Below, in pieces: positions 21,985-34,138 of a stretch of 64,000 bases of DNA. Both the position numbers and the translations under genes were made by a program. Every line of letters begins with the position of its first letter. Position 1 is the stretch's first letter. This stretch comes from Closterium sp. Naga37s-1 (taxonomy: Eukaryota > Streptophyta > Zygnematophyceae > Desmidiales > Closteriaceae), in contig CANJKZ010000723.1 of NCBI GenBank assembly GCA_947471745.1, positions 8,631,001 through 8,695,000 on the forward strand, written 5' to 3'. A model generated the notes under the pieces. It was given only the letters and a program-made list of their open reading frames with translations, did not search any database and was not told the DNA's origin.

Positions 21985-22497
21985 GCGAGATTCCGTTGAC
22001 GAAGGCGGGAGTAGCGGGATTTTGCTGGTGAACGTTGGACCCCGTGGCCTAGGAACCGTCGATTGTTGCCCGATCTGGAGGCGCAGAGTCGTCGTGTCAG
22101 TTTGGAACGCGGCAAGCCCAATGGTTTGAATTCGAAGCTCTCGTTCCTACCACTAAAAGCGAAGTGAATCTCAGCCGTGGATAAAGAATCTAGGCAAGCA
22201 GCTGCGGTTGAGATCTGAAGGTTGAGCTGATCCACTCTCAGACTCTAGTCTGGGCAAAATGGGCGACGATGAATTTCCCATTCTCGCACCTATGCTGTTA
22301 CTCGTCGTTGATTGGTCAAGGAAATTATCTTCTGACACCCGCTGGCTCCTCTGATCCGAGGAGAAATGTGCTGATCTAATTACCGAAACTGGTTCCGAGC
22401 AGGTACACCAACCAAGTTTAGACAACTTCTGGAAACACTTGAATAGGCATTCTGAACAACTATTGAATACAACACTTCTTGCCATCCTGAATTTTTG
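21985..22497. repeat. Duplicated unit, partner of 32707-33170
   Basis: From TAGCGGGATTTTGCTGGTGA (22013) to about 22486 this is nearly identical to 32708-33170, with small deletions. It ends near GGGTTGC-GTA-GCAACCC, a short palindrome, after which the partner copy continues with different sequence. No coding function recognised. Confidence 0.8.
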
Positions 22498-23407
22498 GGT
22501 TGCGTAGCAACCCCTTTATATTTGGTAGCACTTTTTTCGGTCGACTCGAATGAACAGTGCATTTTTTGTCACTTTCCCAACGTCTGAAGCACTCGCTTTA
22601 ACGTTTTGAGAACGTGTGCTTCAAATGTGTGGAGATGACAGCCACTGCTACACAAGAGTCTCCAAAAAAAGTGAAACCAAATGAGACCAATTGTTCCAAA
22701 ATCGTCGATAAATACGGCGAATGGAAACAATTGGTAGCCTTGCAATATTTTAGGGTGCATCACACACAACTGATGAGACAAAAAAATCAACGTGGATGCA
22801 AATTACGGTATTTGCATCTACCGTATAGAACATGTGCAAAACGACAACACTCAACAACATTAAATGTCAGTGAATGGCAAAATGCATCAGCGCTACAATA
22901 GCGATGGATCCGGTATGCTAAGGCGAGCAAAGCTGCCCCAACAACGATCCCCACCTCAATTGCAGACCTGACACACTTTAACATGACACCTTACAACAAA
23001 CACGAACGAGGACATGCGACATTGTACTGGTACAATGACGACAACGCATAACAATAATTAAGTGTCTTGGGGAGAATGCTAAAATGCATCGATGATGCAA
23101 CAAAGGTTGGTCTGGCACGCTAAGGCTATTGCCCCACCGGCGATCACAACCTGAGTTGCATACACGAGGCACTTCAGCACACGCCTTGAGACAGACACAA
23201 AACGAATCGAACAACACGACTGCACATACATATCTCACACAGGCTCACACACTCACATACACACTGACACGCACGCAAACAAGCACTGATACATACGGAT
23301 AGTCAATACCCAATCATCATGAAATTCAGCTATTAATAAATAATCACTAGCCAATCACCCCTTACCCTCCCTACACCCCTCCCTCCCCCCCTCCCCCCCC
23401 TCCCCAC
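22498..23407. other. Unique sequence inside an apparent insertion, no gene recognised
   Basis: Relative to the contiguous partner at 32707-33346, positions 22498 to about 26359 are extra. This first part is of moderate AT content. Two related segments of about 80 bases (around 22890-22980 and 23090-23180) share GCTAAGGC...GCCCCA and on the minus strand can encode short hydrophobic stretches (IEVGIVVGAALLALAYRI in the first). That is too little to call a gene. Confidence 0.4.
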
Positions 23408-23503
23408 CTCCCTCCCTCCCTCCCTCCCTCCCTCCCTCCCTCCCTCCCTCCCTCCCTCCCTCCCTCCCTCCCTCCCTCCCTCCCTCCCTCCCTCCCTCCC
23501 TCA
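23408..23503 (+). repeat. (CCCT)n microsatellite
   Basis: About 23 tetranucleotide units without interruption. Confidence 0.95.
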
Positions 23504-23929
23504 TCTCCCTCCCACCCCCTCCCTCATCTCCCTTCTCTGCCAAACAAAATCAACGAATGCAGCTCACGCGCCCTGCACAGAGCAAAAACAGAGAATGCAA
23601 AGCACGCACCTCGCACAAGAAAAAGGCAAAAACAAATAATGTTCACACACTGTACAAAAAAATCAATAAAACGCATAATGCTTCCCCGCGAGGAGGCCAA
23701 GCAGGAAACTTGACAAGCAATGGAATTTTGACAACTCACAGAGGTAAAATGGTATGGCACCACAGTACTATGCCAACATGATGCAATACATTACAGCCAC
23801 CCTCACGTTCAACTTCACAATCACGCTCAACTCACTCTTGTACTCAATCTTGCACCCACTCACACACAGACACACAAAGACTCTCAACTTTCTTAGACAC
23901 TCTCTGAGAAACAAACACACAAACCTACA

Positions 23930-24655
23930 CGCTCTCTCACGCGCTCTCTCACACGCACTCTCTTGCACACTCTCACGCGCACTTTCACGCGGACTCTCAC
24001 GCGCTCTCTCACGCGCTCCCTCACGCGCTCCCTCACGCGCTCTCTCACGCGCACTCTCACGCCCTCTCTCACTCGCTCCCTCACGCGTCTCTCGCGCGCT
24101 CACTCACGCGCACTCTCACGCGCTCACTCACGCGCACTCTCACGTGCACTCTCACGCGCCCTCTCACGCACCCTCTCACGCGCTCTCTCACGCGCTCCCT
24201 CACCTGCCCTCTCACGCGGCCTCTCACGCGCTTCCTCCCCTGCCCTCTCACGCGCTCCCTCACCTCACGCGGCCTCTCACGCGCACTCTCAAGCGCACAC
24301 GCACTGTCACGCACTCTCTCACGTGCACTCTCACGCGCACTTTCACGCGCTCTCTCACACACTATCTCACGCGCGCACTCTTCTTACACGCTCTCTCACG
24401 CGCACTCTCACGTGCACTCTCACGCGCACTCTCATGCGCACTCTCACGCGCACTCTCACGCGCGCTCTCACACGCACTCTCACACGCTCCCTCACGCGCA
24501 CTCTCACGCGCTCCCTCACGCGCGCTCTCACATGCGCTCTCACACGCGCTCTCACGCGCACTCTCACGCTCTCCCTCACGCGCTCTCTCACGTGCGCACT
24601 CTCACGCGCACTAACACGCGCACTTTCACGCGCTCTCTCACATGGCCTCTCACGC
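23930..24655 (+). repeat. Minisatellite based on TCTCACGCGCAC (about 12 bp)
   Basis: Around 60 variant units of CTCTCACGCGCA or CTCACGCGCTCTC. Long Arg/Val or Leu/Ser/His frames on both strands are by-products. Confidence 0.9.
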
Positions 24656-24659
24656 GGCC

Positions 24660-25375
24660 TCCTGGCGCCAGAGCGCTAATCGCCAAGGCGCAAGGCACCA
24701 GCGCACTAGGCGCCAGCACGTTAGGTGCCAGAGCGCAAGGCGCCAGCGCGCTAGGCGCCAGCGCGCTAGGCGCCAGCGCTTTAGACGCCAGCGCGCAAGG
24801 CGCCAGCGCGCAAGGCGCCAGCCCGCACGGCGCCAGCGCGCACGGCGCCAGCGCGCACGGCGCCAGCGCGCATAGGCGCCAGCGCGCAAGGAGCCAGCGC
24901 GTTAGGCGCCAGCGCGCAAGGCGTCAGCGCGCACGGCGCCAGCGCACACGGCGCCAGCGCGCACGGCACCAGCGCGCACGGAGCCAGCGCGCATAGGCGC
25001 CAGCGCGCAAGGCGCCAGCGCATTAGGCGCCAGCGCGTTACGCGCCAGCGCGCAAGGCGCCAGCGCGCACGGCGCCAGCGCGCACGGCGCCAGCGCGCAA
25101 GGCGCCAGCGCGCACGGCGCCAGCGCGCACGGCGCCAGCGCGCACGGCGCCAGCGCGCACGGCGCCATCGCGCATGGCGCCAGCGCGCAAGGCACCAGCG
25201 TGCACGGCGCCAGCGCGCACGGCGCCAGCGCGACCGGCGCCAGCGCGCATAGGCGCCAGCGCGTAAGGCGCCAGCGCGCAAACAGCCAGTGCGCTAGGCG
25301 CCAGCGCGTTAGGCGCCAGCGCTATACGGGCCAGCGAGTTAGGCGCCAACGCTATACGCGCCAGCGTGCTAGTTC
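24660..25375 (+). repeat. 15-bp minisatellite (GGCGCCAGCGCGCAM)
   Basis: About 45 units, each with GGCGCC and GCGCGC. The period is a multiple of three, so long Gly-Ala-Ser-Ala-His/Gln frames appear on the plus strand and Ala-Pro-Cys-Ala-Leu frames on the minus strand. It starts almost immediately after the 12-bp array. Confidence 0.93.
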
Positions 25376-25594
25376 CCGTGCGAACTCTCTCACTCGCTCT
25401 CCCTCTCTCCCTCTCTTCAAATGGTATTGCAATGCAAAAGGAGATCAATCGACAGACAGAGAACTTACGAAAAAATGTACGAAAGTAAATTATTTTTTCA
25501 GAGAGGAGGAGAAATGGACCGGGAAAGGACAACGTACCTGAGAATCACGGTGCCTCAGAGGTAGATTCGCCTTGGCGCTCGCGCTTGGCGCCTG

Positions 25595-25860
25595 TCGCCA
25601 GAGGCGACGGCGGGTAGGGAAGAGGAGGCGACGACGGGGAGGGAACGGAGAGGCGACGGCGGGGAGGGAGGGAGAGGCGACGACGGGGAGGGAGGGAGAG
25701 GCGACGACGGGGAGGGAGAGGCGATGGCGGGTGAGGAGGGAAAGGCAATGGCGGGAGGGAGGGAGAGGCGATTGCTAGGGTGGGAGGAAAACGCGATTGC
25801 TGGGTCGGTGGGAGGTAGCGGACAGCAGGGTGGGAGGGAGGGGAGGGGAGGCGATGGTTG
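25595..25860 (+). repeat. GAGGCGACGACGGGGAGG-type minisatellite
   Basis: Imperfect units of roughly 20-30 bases containing GAGGCGA and GGGAGGGAG. No coding meaning. Confidence 0.75.
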
Positions 25861-26359
25861 GGTAGGAAGGTTTCAGGGAATGAACACTGTAGATTCTGTA
25901 CTGTGCAGTTCTTGAATTCTTGCAATCGGAGTTAGTTGCCAAAGAATAGTCATGAAACATGTTTTTTCCAGAACACTACCGTGATGCTACTACTTCATCT
26001 GGAAACCATAACAAAACTTGGACAGTAAGAAAAAGCACACTAGATTTGGAAGCTAGTGTCACGTGAAAACACAAACGTAAACACGTGATACTTGTCAGCC
26101 TCCAACCCAACCACAACCCACTAGAACAACAACCTGATAGTATTACAATATTTTTTAGGCAATTGTTAAAATGTTTCTCAATTCTCTAACTAATATATAC
26201 CATCAGAAATTCAAAACAATTAAACGAATACCATATTTTAAAATTATGAGATAGCAGAATAAGTGAATGTATTTTTATCAGTAAACGTTTTGTTTTTTCG
26301 TTCACTGTGAATGTAACGCGTACGCAACCCTTCCGACGTTAACGTCGAATCTTGTTCAG
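25861..26359. other. AT-rich stretch without recognised features
   Basis: Clearly AT-richer than the flanking arrays and without repeats. No gene motif seen on either strand. Confidence 0.4.
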
Positions 26360-26545
26360 GTTGCAATTTCATGTTACCATCATAGCAACACCGCACATAT
26401 ACAACTGTATACCATAATTCAAATGTATACAACTTCAATCCTTGTTTGTCAATTTTGGTTAAGCGGCAAAAGGTTCCTACGAAACACCATATTTGGATGG
26501 TTTTTATTGAAGTGCTTATGGAAACAACTGTTTCAGAGTGCACTA
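26360..26545. repeat. Duplicated unit, partner of 33175-33346 and 41978-41998
   Basis: Starts TTTCATGTTACCATCAT and runs to AACAACTGTTTCAGAGTGCA. The partner is interrupted after ACAAC by the LTR element at 33347 and resumes at 41978. This copy therefore shows the empty insertion site. Confidence 0.88.
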
Positions 26546-27500
26546 GTATTGTCACACTCATGAAAAATGAACATAAACGTTTCAGCAGAATCCTTGCTGA
26601 AAACGGATGATCAGCCCAGTCCTCCCTCAGAATCTTAGGTGAAGGTAAAATCTGTTGGTGAGGGTATGAAAAATACAGGTACAAAGGGTACAAAAGAACC
26701 TGTGAGGGTACAAAGTAATCATGTACATGCACACATGTTCACAGATGAATGACCACTGCACACAAACCTGTATGCACAGGTGCGTATATGCATGCACACC
26801 CATTCTCACTGCACTCTCACCACTCACCCATGCACTCTCAACCTTTACACTCGTACCATTCACTCCCTTCACCACCACTCAAACCACTCATCCTCACCAC
26901 CCTCTGTGCTCTCACTCTCACCACAGATCCACATATTAAATCTGGGCCTTTCAATAGTGTCCAAAAAAAAAAAACAGCCATACATTCCAGAAAATTGCCC
27001 TTTTCAGAACCTCAGAATAAAATTAAATAAGCCGGTGAGATACGGTATATGGGAGTCTGGTACCATGTACACTCGCGCATGTGCAAATTCATGCACACTG
27101 CACGCATAAACACATGTATGCACGAGTGCAAACACGCATGTTTGGTGTAATCATGCATGCATACGGCTGCTATTATGACATCTTGGTATTCTGCACACTG
27201 TTGCACCCCTTGCCACTCTAACCACCCACTCTCGCTGCAATTCCACCACTCACTGAACATCACCACTCTCACCAACCACTCTCACTGCACTCTCACCACT
27301 CACTGAAACCACTCAGTATCACCACTCAGTATCACCACACTCTTACCATTCTGACCACTCAATCTCACCACACTCTCACCCCTCCAACCTCACCACTCAA
27401 ACCACTCACCCGCACCACCCTCTCTGCTCTCACTCTCACCTCCCATTCCCACAAATACCCCCCACCACTCACTCATTCTCACCGCTGTCAACTCTAACTC
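26546..27500. other. Non-coding, CTCACCACTC-rich sequence
   Basis: From about 26810 the sequence is dominated by CTCACCACTC, CACTCTCACC and related variants like those at 19100-19400. A run of 12 A lies at 26966. No gene recognised. Confidence 0.55.
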
Positions 27501-30500
27501 TCACCACTCATGCTCTCATGCAACAGGTGGCATCAGTGCCATACGGCTCATCATGTGCCACCCAAGGGGACTCAGCCCCTTTCACCAACTCATGAGCATC
27601 ACGCTACGGGTGGACTCAGTACCATACGGGCCATCATATGCCACCAACCAAGCATGAGCATCATGCTCTCATGCAACAGGTGGCATCAGTTCCACCCAAG
27701 GGGACCTAGCTCCTTTCACTTGCCCTCACCCACTTAAGGGGACTCAGCACCTTTCACTTGCTCTCACCCACCCAAGGGGACTCATCCCCTTTCACCAACT
27801 CATGTGCATCACACTGATGCTTCCATGCACGGGCGGCATCAGTGCAACTCATCATGTGCCCCCAACCAGCCAAGCATGAGCATCATGCTTCCATGCACGG
27901 GTGGCATCAGTGCAACTCATCATGTGCCCCCAACCAGCCAAGCATGAGCATCATGCTTCCATGCTTAAGGGTGGCATCAGTGCCATATGGCTCATCATAT
28001 GCCACCGCCAACCCCACTGCCTCTCACCACCATCAACCCATCACCACCATCACCACACAGCCCACCCATCCCCTCCCCACCTTACCTGCCAGCAGTAGGA
28101 GCAGCAGACAGCCCACTCCCCTTCGGAAACAACACCCCCAGGGGCTGTGCCTTGAAGGGCGAGGTGTGGTAGTGGAAAATTGCTTCCAGCCCAAGACTCA
28201 AATCCTGCCCCTGACGTAGCTAGAGCTGACGCGAACCAGAGTCGCCGGCCGGTCGACTCTGACGGTGCCCATTAAGCCTTAACGTCAGGTTAGTTACTTG
28301 AGCACCTAGTGCCGTGCCGCGCAGATTCCACCCACCAAACCCCCGAAGGGGGGGAGGATGAAAGTAGAGTTGCCTCAGTCCCGCCCTTGCTCCAGTGCTC
28401 CCTCCCTTCCTCTGGCCGCATCAAGGGGTGAAAAGGGGGAGGAGGGGGGATGAGAGGAGAGATGCCACTGTCCCGCCCATGCTCGAGTGCTCCCTCCCCC
28501 TCTCAGGCTGCAAGGGGTGGGGGGAGAGAAGAGAGGAGGGGATCAGATCTCCATACCTCACCTGTTACCTCACCTGATACCATACCACACCTCGCTCACG
28601 ACTCGACCTAGCCTAGCCTGCCCTCTAGCCCTCCACCCCCCACTGCTACTGCTGCCGCTGCTGCTGCAACTGCTGCTGCCAGTCTGCTACTCAGCTTCTC
28701 TGCTTCAGTCTTCACTCGATGCCAAGTGAACTGGTAGGGAAGGAAGAAGGGGGGAAAGTGACAGAGAGTTAGTTGGCCTGACCATAAAAACAAAACAAAA
28801 CTGAACTTGACAGAAACGAGAACACAGAAATGAAAAGCTAACAGGCAGAGAGGAGAGGCTGACGTACCTTGAGAGGCCAAGCCCACCCCGATACTCTCCC
28901 TTGTGGCAGCCAGTGGCAGTGCTCCATCTTCACTTGATGCCCGATGCCAAGTGACCTGATAGGGGGGGAAGAAAAAGAGGGGAGTAAAGAGAAAGTGAGC
29001 TGGCATGGACAGAAGTTGACGAAATAACGAGAAAACCGAAATGACAAGCTAAAGAGGAGAGGGATGAGGGCAGAGAGGAGAGTCTGACGTACCTTGAGAG
29101 GCCAAGCCCACCCCAATACTCTCCCTTGTGGCAGCGACTGGCAGTGCTGCCTCCCTCCCATCCCCACGGGTACCTACACGGTCACAGGGGAGGGGCGTGA
29201 GGGAGCGTCAGTGTTGACCCCCGCCCCTCCCCTCCACCAGCAAGGCACAAGCAGAGCTGGTCAGTGGGCAGCGAGGGGAGGAAGGGTGAGAGTGCAAGAG
29301 CGAGAAGAGAGTTTGCAAGGCGAGAGCAGGGAGGGGCCACTGGTGGAGGCCAAGCCACAAAGCACAGACCCCAAGGGGTGAACCTGAGAGGGTACCTGCA
29401 CCTGAAGGGGTTACCTGCACCTGAAGGGGTTACCTGCACCTGATCTACATCTGAGGGGTTACCTGGTGTTGGGGGGTCTGTGGCATGTGAGGCGGACCTA
29501 ACCAGTGGCACTGTTTCAAGAGGAAGGGTGCGAAAGCAGATGCGACAAACGAAATGGCAGCAGCAAGGGCGAGGGCATGGAGGAAGGGACACTTAGCTGA
29601 TTGTGTGAGAGCGAGCAGAGGGCAGCTGAAGCACCACTGCAGTCTTCACTCGATGCCAAGTGACCTGGTAAGGGGGGGAGAAAGAGGGAAGTAAGAGCAA
29701 GTGAGTTGGCATGACTAGCAAGAAAACAAACTGAAGCTGAGGAAAACGAGAAGGCGGAACTGAAGAGCAGAAAGGGAGAGGGATGAGGGCAAGAAAGAGG
29801 CTCACGTACCTTGAGAGGCCAAGCCCACCCCGATACTCTCCCTTGTGGCAGCGACTGGCAGTGCTGCCTCCCTCCCATCCCCACAGGTACCTGCACGGCC
29901 ACAAGGGAGGGGCGTGAAGGAGCGTCGGTGTTGACCCCCGCCCCTCCCCTCCACCTGCAAGGCACACGCAAAGCTGGTCAGTGGGCTGTCTAAACATCCA
30001 GTGAGTAGACAAGTGCGAGTCACACAGGCAGGGCGATAGAGGGAAAGGGCCACTGGAGGGGGCAGGAGCACAAGGCACAGAGTGCAAGGGGACCTAAGGA
30101 GGTAACCTGAACCTGAACCTGAACCTGAACCTGAACCTGAGGGGCCTGTGGGCAAACCTGAACCTGAGCCGATGAGCTTACCGGAAGTCAGTGGGAGAGT
30201 CTGTGGCTTGTGAGGCTGGCCCCAACCATTGGCGAAAGTTTCAGCGGCAAAGAGAAAGCAAGGAGTATGAACAATGCGCAGCAAGCAAAGGTGAGGGACG
30301 AATATGAGGAAGAGTGACTTAACTGGCAGATGAAGAGCCGCCAACAGGGCTGTTGCCTCATCCCTCCCTCCCCTCCCCTTCTCCTCCAGTGATCCCTCTG
30401 TTGCCTTCCCCGCCTCTGCTGCCCGCCCTGGTGCTCCCCTCGCCCGCTGCTCGCCTGCTGCCCTCCTCCTGGCTTGTGAAGGCCTGGCTGGGTAGGGATG

Positions 30501-30530
30501 GGAGGGCGGGGAGAGCGGAGAGAAAAGGCA
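27500..30530. repeat. Segmental duplication, copy 2 (with 19400-21960)
   Basis: Same order of blocks as copy 1, but longer, because the exon/intron-like minus-strand module appears three times (around 28730-28920, 28955-29280 and 29640-29995) instead of twice. In the last, a GT at 29809-29808 and an AG at 29666-29665 bound a 145-base intron-like segment with a pyrimidine tract. A short ACCTGA hexamer repeat lies at about 30102-30140. The product is not recognised. Confidence 0.75.
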
Positions 30531-32706
30531 GCCGAAAGTAAGAGGGGTTGCAAAGGAGACAAGTGTCAAACACACGTGCAACAGCAGAAACGACAGTGCA
30601 TGTGACGCCAACCACAACCCCACAAGAGCCGCTACCAACCTGAACCTGCACCTGAACCTGAACATGAGGGGGAGTGGGCTCGAGTGGAGTGAGGTGGCAG
30701 GTGCGATACTGCAACCTCAACCGTTGATGAGGCCGGCGCTGCTGCCCCGCTGCCCGCGCTCCTGCTGCCCGCCCTGGTGCTCCCCTCGCCTGCTGCTCGC
30801 CTGCTGCCGTCCCCCTGGCTTGTGAAGGCCTGGCAGGGTAGGGATGGGAGGGCGGGCAGGGTGGAAAGGAAAGGCTGCCGAAAGTAAGAGGGTTTGCAAT
30901 GGAGAAAAGTGTCAAACACACGTGCAACAACAGAAACGACAGTGCATGTACGTCAGGAGAAGCGGATCAGAGGAGTGGGGAGGGCGTTGAGGTTATAAGC
31001 AAATCAGGGTGAAGAAAATGCACGAATGATGCTTGCATGAATGGACTGCAACAGCAGAAACGACAGAGGGCAGTAAGGAAGGGGAGTGTGCAGTATAGTG
31101 CATGAAAGCCCACACAAGTGCGAGGGTTGAGAAGGGAGATGTACTTAGCTTAGCTGTGGGTGGGTTGGGTGGAGAGCGGCCGCGAGTGACGGAAGAGAGT
31201 GGGCCCGAAATCGCAGGTCGCCAGAGTGGTTCAACGGCACCCACCAGCGTGGCACCCATCCGGGGGGTTGACGCACGGCGTGACGCACGGCGGCCTGCAG
31301 TGGGTGGACAGACGCGGCGACAACCATGTGTGAAATCGATCGGGAAACGTTCATCAGGGAAGCAGCTCGCGAAACGAAGTGCTGTGATACGAAATCGATC
31401 TGCGAAGTTGAAAGTCGGAATCTAGTATTGCAGAGTTGAAACGTGAAACTGAAATGCGACTATGTACGGGGTCGATTGGTGAATTTGCTCATCAAGATTG
31501 AAACGTGAAACGGAAAAGCGAACGCTTGACATGCAGGGGAAATTGACTAAATTTACAGGTGTGGTTTAGCGAAATACCTGAGCTGCCAGACAAAGCGAAT
31601 TTGTAACTCGCACGCACTCCCCGAAATCGCACGGAGAACGAGATGGTGGTTCAGCGACATGTGGCCTCCCTGCTACTTGTCCCAGGGACGAGACGATGTT
31701 CTTTTCCCATTCAGCGACTTGTCGTCTCGGATCGGAACAAACCTGCAACATGCAGACGTCGTCACGTCAGGCGCGCCACTAAACAATCTTGCGTGTGCTA
31801 AAACGAAAGCATACTCCACCACTAAAAAGACTCGGATATACGTGGAGAAAAGCACTAGCACTCAGACGTACCTTCCATACGAAAACCGCCATCCTCGCAC
31901 TTAGTTCTCTCGTAGTCAAAGTTTCCAGGCTTCACGCGTGATTTCCTATTCCGACACGCCATTTCCTCTTCCGACACGCCATTTCCTCTTCCGACACGCC
32001 ATTTCCTCTCCTGACATGCGATCTCCTCTTCCCGTTAACGCAGCTTCTACATCAAGCCAGGCCTGAATAAAAAATGATATTCCTAGCGGCTCGCCTTTCC
32101 GCAGTCGCAACAGCTCTAAGAAAACGAGCAGAAGAAGCTGAGCGTGAGAAAACGAGAGCAAGAGGCGAAAGCGGTGTGAAATCCGAGGCTCAGGCGAGAA
32201 TGAGGCGAGAGACGACGGTCACGCTGGAATGAGGCGGAGGGGTCACCAACTGCCTCTCCTCTCCTCTCCTCACAACAATCCTCTTCAGATCTACCGTCCA
32301 GAATCACTGGATTGACTGAAACTCTCTTGGTAACTCAGATCTGAGCCGTAGGTTCAGACCTTTGCGTGTTTCGTCACGGCAACCCTAGCAAGTTCCGCAT
32401 TGGTCGACAGGCTAACCGGCTGTGTTGGGTCGAGAGGAAAAGTGACGGTGGCTCCGAATGGTTGGTCCGGTCAGGCTTTATTTTTGTCCATGACAGGGAG
32501 ATACGAGATTCCACATCGATGGCTGGTTGAGAATCGTCCGCGTGTGACATGAATCAGCCGGTCAGGGAAGGATTTTTTTTTTTTTTTTTTTTTTATAAGC
32601 CCTTTTTTGCTAGGTGCCACGTTGACGAAATTTGCGAAATGACTAGAATCATTTAAAATCCCCCTTCACAAGGCAACCTTGGGTTAGTCAAACGAACATC
32701 ATGTGT
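30531..32706. other. Region without a recognised gene
   Basis: A third partial copy of the GCCCTGGTGCTCCCCTCGCC block lies at about 30765-30930. A 20-bp repeat (TTCCGACACGCCATTTCCTC, about 3-4 units) lies at 31948-32010. A run of 22 T occupies 32573-32594. The rest shows no motif. Confidence 0.45.
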
Positions 32707-33346
32707 AGCGGGATTTCGCTGGTGAACGTTGGACCCCGTGGCCTAGGAACCGTCGATTGTCGCCCGATCTAGAGGCGCAGAGTCGTCGTGTCAGTTTGGA
32801 ACGCGGCAAGCCCAATGGTTTGAATTCGAAGCTCTCGTTCCCACCACTAAGAGCGAGGGAATCTCAGCCGTGGATAAAGAATCTAGGCAAGCAACTGCGT
32901 TGAGATCTGAAGGTTGAGCTGATCCACTCTCAGACTCTAGTCTGTGGATGACAAAGGTCTGGGCAAAATGGGAGAAGATGGGGAAGTCTCCCACTCTCGC
33001 ATCTGTGCTGTTACTCGTCGTTGATTGGTCAAGGAAATTATCTTCTGACACCCGCTGTCTCCATTGATCCGAGGAGAAATGTGCTGATCTAAGTATAGAT
33101 AACTTCTGAAAACACTTGAGTAGGCATACTGAACAACTATTGAATACAACACTTATTGCCATCCTAAATAATTCGGGTTGCACTTTCATGTTACCATCAT
33201 TACAGCACCACACATATATCACGAGCATACCATAACTCAAATGTATACAACTTGAATCCTTGTTTGTCAATTTTGGTTAAGCGGCAAAACGTTCCTACAA
33301 AATACCATATTCGGATGGTTTTTATTGAAGTGCTTACGGGAACAAC
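32707..33346. repeat. Contiguous copy of the duplicated unit split at 22.0/26.4 kb
   Basis: Matches 22013-22486 and then directly 26360-26530, so the two halves that lie about 3.9 kb apart there are adjacent here. It ends with the ACAAC target site of the LTR element. Confidence 0.85.
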
Positions 33347-33562
33347 TGTCAGATTATGTTGTTTGTGTAGCCAGCAGTGGGGTACTCTATAGTGAGTACA
33401 GCCCCTTAGGGTTTGCTATTTGTATCCTGCTGCTTGCTAGTTCAATCATTCCTTCTCAATTCTGTTCCTACACACATTCCTAGCTCGTACTTGGCTCCTC
33501 GTTACTAGTCCTACTGTGGCCTAGGCTACTAAGCCTAGGCCGTACTCCTACTACTTCTGACA
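33347..33562 (+). repeat. 5' LTR of the non-autonomous element
   Basis: 216 bp, TGTCAG...TGACA, flanked by target duplication ACAAC. It contains the palindromic CCTAGGCTACTAAGCCTAGG near its end. Confidence 0.93.
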
Positions 33563-33573
33563 TGGTATCAGAG
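33563..33573 (+). other. Primer binding site for initiator tRNA-Met
   Basis: TGGTATCAGAG immediately follows the 5' LTR and matches the 3' end complement of plant initiator tRNA-Met. Confidence 0.9.
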
Positions 33574-33739
33574 GGCGGCATGTCTGCCGCCTTCCTGTGT
33601 ATGGGCCCACCACCCGCTTCCGCTGCCGCACTGTCCGCCGCGCGCCCCGTGGTGCGCGGCGGCGAAACCCTAATTTCTGCCCGCCGCGCGCTCGGGGCGC
33701 CTGGCGGTTTTCCCTTCCGTGGCGCCCGTCGTGGTGCCC

Positions 33740-34133
33740 TTGGGGGGGCCTCCGCGGTCCCCTCCCGTCGAAGCGCCCGTCGAGGCGCTCTCGGGGACCC
33801 GCGCGGCCTCCCCTCCCGTCGCCCGTCGAGGCGACCTCGGGGATCCGCGCGGCCTCCCCTCCTGTCGCCCGTCGAGGCGACCTTGGGGGCCCGCGCGGCC
33901 TCCCCACCAGTCGCCCGTCGTGGCGACCACGGGGGCCGCGCGCGGTCCCCTCCCGTCGCCCGTCGAGGCGACTTCGGGGGCCGTGCGCGGCCCTCCCCGT
34001 CGCCCGTCGAGGCGACTTCGGGGGGCCCGCGCGGCGCCCTCCCCGTCGCCCGTCGAGGCGACTTCGGGGGGCCCGCGCGGCACCCTCCCCGTCGCCCGTC
34101 GAGGCGGCTCTGGGGGCTCGTCGCGGCGCCCTC
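33740..34133 (+). repeat. GTCGCCCGTCGAGGCGAC-type minisatellite inside the LTR element
   Basis: About eight imperfect units of roughly 45 bases containing CCCGTCGAGGCGAC. It produces spurious Arg/Pro/Ala-rich frames in several phases. Confidence 0.85.
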
Positions 34134-34138
34134 CCTGG

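Noticed and set aside
23754-25532. Long Arg/Ala/Ser-rich frames on both strands
   Set aside because: Products of the 12-bp and 15-bp arrays; open in several frames at once with no unique sequence.
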